The notes under the pieces are model-generated. The model made no database searches. It worked only from the letters and a program-made list of their open reading frames with translations, and was not told where the DNA came from. From the NCBI GenBank assembly GCA_963723745.1, contig CAVRRZ010000001.1:496001-560000 (forward strand): 64,000 nt of DNA. Direction: 5' to 3'. Position numbers and translations under genes: made by a program. Positions 62,582-64,000 of the stretch are shown piece by piece. The stretch comes from CAVRRZ01 sp963723745 (GTDB lineage Bacteria; Actinomycetota; Actinomycetes; Mycobacteriales; Geodermatophilaceae). The stretch's first letter is position 1; each line of letters starts with the position of its first letter.

Positions 62582-62598
62582 GGGAACCTCTTGTTCCC
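62582..62598. other. GGGAAC-N5-GTTCCC inverted repeat between PKS stop and DevR-like start
   Basis: Six-base perfect arms in an 88-base gap. It could be a weak terminator for the polyketide synthase gene or a regulatory site for the DevR-like gene; the sequence does not decide. Confidence 0.35.
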
Positions 62599-62611
62599 GG
62601 GCGCAGCCGAC

Positions 62612-63640
62612 TCAGGCCGGGAGCAGCAGCGCCGCGTACAGGGTCAGACCGGGCCCGAACGCCATCGCGACGACCGGGCCGTCGACGTCGGCGAGCTCCT
62701 CGAGGACGAGCAGCACGGTGGCCGACGAGCAGTTGCCGTGCTCGGCCAGCACGCGCCGGCAGGCGGCCATGCGCTCCTCGGCGAGCCCGAGTTCGTCCCG
62801 GACGACGTCGAGGATGCGCGGGCCGCCGGGGTGCACCGCCCAGCCGGCGACGTCCTCCACCCTCAGACCCGCGCCGGTGAGCAGCTCGTCGACGACGTCG
62901 CCCACGTGCCGGGACAGCACGTCCGGGACCCGGGGGGACAGCCCCATCCGGAAGCCGAGATCGGTGACGTCCCAGGTCATGTGGTCGGCGGTCGAGGCGT
63001 CGGTCCGCGCCACGACGCCGGCCAGCCGCCGACCCCGCCCCGCGGCCGGCTCCACCACGACGGCCGCGGCCGCGTCGGAGAAGAGCGCGTGCGCGACCAC
63101 CTGCTCGAGGTCGTGCTGGGCCGGCTGCACGTGCAGGCTGGTCAGCTCGCAGCACAGCAGCACGGCCGGGCGCGAGCGGGCGGCGACGAAGTCACCCACC
63201 GCCGCCAGGCCGGGGATCGCCGCGTAGCAGCCCATGTGGCCGATCAGCAGGCGCTGGAGACCGGGCGGCATGCCGAGGTCGGCGGCCAGCCGGATGTCCA
63301 GGCCGGGAGTGGCGTAGCCGGTGCAGGTGACCACCGCGAACAGGCCCACGTCGCCCGGTGCCAGGCCCGCCGAATCCAGGGCGCTCGCCACCGCCTGCTT
63401 GCCCAGCGGCAGCGCCTCCTGGACGTAACGGGCCATGCGCGCCCCGGTGCCCCAGCCGCTGATGTCCTCGACCACGGGGTTGGCCACCGCGTGCCGGCGC
63501 TGCACGCCCGCGCCCGCGAAGATCCGCCGGGCGGCACGGACGCCGTCGTAGTGCTCGGCGAAGAAGCCGGTCCAGGCCGCGTCCTGCTCGAGGGTCGCGG
63601 GCCAGGCCGAGCCCGCGCCGGTCACCACGGGGACGCTCAC
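62612..63640 (-). CDS. Type III polyketide synthase
   Basis: A 342-residue chalcone-synthase-fold condensing enzyme. Catalytic triad: C138 (IGHMGCYAAIPG), H270 (GWAVHPGGPRIL) and N303 (EHGNCSSAT). It uses CoA thioesters to make an alkylresorcinol, pyrone or similar product. The GTG at 63640 overlaps the methyltransferase stop by four bases (GTGA), so they are coupled, with methylation of the product likely. Length is normal for bacterial type III enzymes. Confidence 0.93.
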   Translation of the reverse strand: MSVPVVTGAGSAWPATLEQDAAWTGFFAEHYDGVRAARRIFAGAGVQRRHAVANPVVEDISGWGTGARMARYVQEALPLGKQAVASALDSAGLAPGDVGLFAVVTCTGYATPGLDIRLAADLGMPPGLQRLLIGHMGCYAAIPGLAAVGDFVAARSRPAVLLCCELTSLHVQPAQHDLEQVVAHALFSDAAAAVVVEPAAGRGRRLAGVVARTDASTADHMTWDVTDLGFRMGLSPRVPDVLSRHVGDVVDELLTGAGLRVEDVAGWAVHPGGPRILDVVRDELGLAEERMAACRRVLAEHGNCSSATVLLVLEELADVDGPVVAMAFGPGLTLYAALLLPA

Positions 63641-64000
63641 CGGACCGAAGGTACGTGCGGCTGGGGCTCCGTGCCCGCGGAACGCTTGGTGCCGTAACCG
63701 GCGAACACCGCCCCGGTCCAGCGGATCGGCTTCATCGTGACGATCTCGCGGCGGCCGAGCCGCCAGGCGATCGCCTCGCGGATCGACGGCCGCAGGCCGA
63801 CCAGCCGCAGGTCGAGACCGAGCCGGTCGGCGGCGGCGAGCAGCCGGGCGCGGTCGACGAACAGCCGCGGGTCGTGCAGGCCGCGCGGCGGCCCGCCGGG
63901 CAGCCGCTCGAGCAGGTGCACGTTGATGAGCACGGAGAGGCGGGTGGCCGCGAGGGCGTCGATGACCAGGGTGCCGCCAGGACGGAGCAGCCGGGCGCAC
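63637..64000 (-). CDS. SAM-dependent methyltransferase, 3' part (cut by window edge)
   Basis: The last 120 or so codons of a class I methyltransferase. CARLLRPGGTLVIDALAATR is the typical motif after the SAM-binding half, then LINVHLLERLPGGPPRGLHDPRLFVDRARLLAAADRLGL-like. The N-terminal SAM loop lies beyond base 64000. Its stop overlaps the polyketide synthase start, so it is upstream in the same operon; it probably methylates the synthase product. Confidence 0.82.
   Translation of the reverse strand, partial: CARLLRPGGTLVIDALAATRLSVLINVHLLERLPGGPPRGLHDPRLFVDRARLLAAADRLGLDLRLVGLRPSIREAIAWRLGRREIVTMKPIRWTGAVFAGYGTKRSAGTEPQPHVPSVR

Overview
The window is high-GC actinobacterial chromosome: GC-rich codon ends, many GTG starts, and 1- or 4-base start/stop overlaps inside operons. 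The dnaK-grpE-dnaJ-hspR operon, DUF3151 next to fba, an EtfD-like membrane Fe-S protein, a DevS/DevR-type pair and a GPGG-motif small membrane protein together suggest a relative of Geodermatophilaceae (Blastococcus/Geodermatophilus type). That family assignment is an inference. No phage, integrase, transposase, rRNA or CRISPR array was seen.

Layout. 0-1.5 kb: 5' part of rsgA and a glycerophosphodiesterase. 1.5-9.2 kb: an accessory-looking block with a TIR-STAND-TPR protein, a family 2 glycoside hydrolase convergently overlapping a two-domain glycosyltransferase, and a SLOG-like protein with four membrane segments. 9.2-24 kb: housekeeping and transport genes (purA, a sugar-type ABC permease with a degenerate ATPase, DUF3151-fba, a CoA-disulfide-reductase-like enzyme, an orphan solute-binding lipoprotein, an atypical DapB, pyrE, a fasciclin lipoprotein, clpB). 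24-26 kb: a MarR/OhrR regulator with osmC, then a lipid kinase.

26-41 kb is a glyoxylate/glycolate district: serine/alanine-glyoxylate aminotransferase with a fused FAD/Fe-S 2-hydroxyacid dehydrogenase, a MatC-type carrier, a family III CoA-transferase with an enoyl-CoA hydratase, an IclR regulator, malate synthase and glcDEF. Similar 15-bp sites (TTCCRCAT..TGGAA) lie 22-23 nt downstream of the proposed -10 boxes of both the carrier and malate synthase genes, and a third lies in front of the aminotransferase, so a single IclR regulon is proposed. Two copies of a long perfect palindrome (32019-32076 and 40930-40987) bracket the 8.9-kb CoA-transferase-to-glcF segment.

41-45.5 kb: the HspR heat-shock operon. 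HAIR repressor sites lie in front of both dnaK and clpB. An unannotated 28-codon ORF appears to be coupled between grpE and dnaJ. 45.5-46.8 kb: an AbiEi-like/DUF559-like nuclease gene enclosed by two 72-bp palindromic direct repeats, about 83% identical, with a compensatory stem change. This is the best candidate for an undescribed mobile unit. 46.9-51 kb: etfD-like gene, MFS exporter, dcd. 51-58.8 kb: a secreted subtilase, an APH-like kinase, two exported disordered proteins and an OmpR-type two-component system, with shared ATGAG/CTCAT motifs at three promoters. 58.9-64 kb: tRNA-Gly(CCC), VOC protein, Usp-like protein, DevS-like heme-GAF kinase and DevR-like regulator, then a type III polyketide synthase and a partial methyltransferase.

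All assignments come from reading the sequence; no database search or composition calculation was run.
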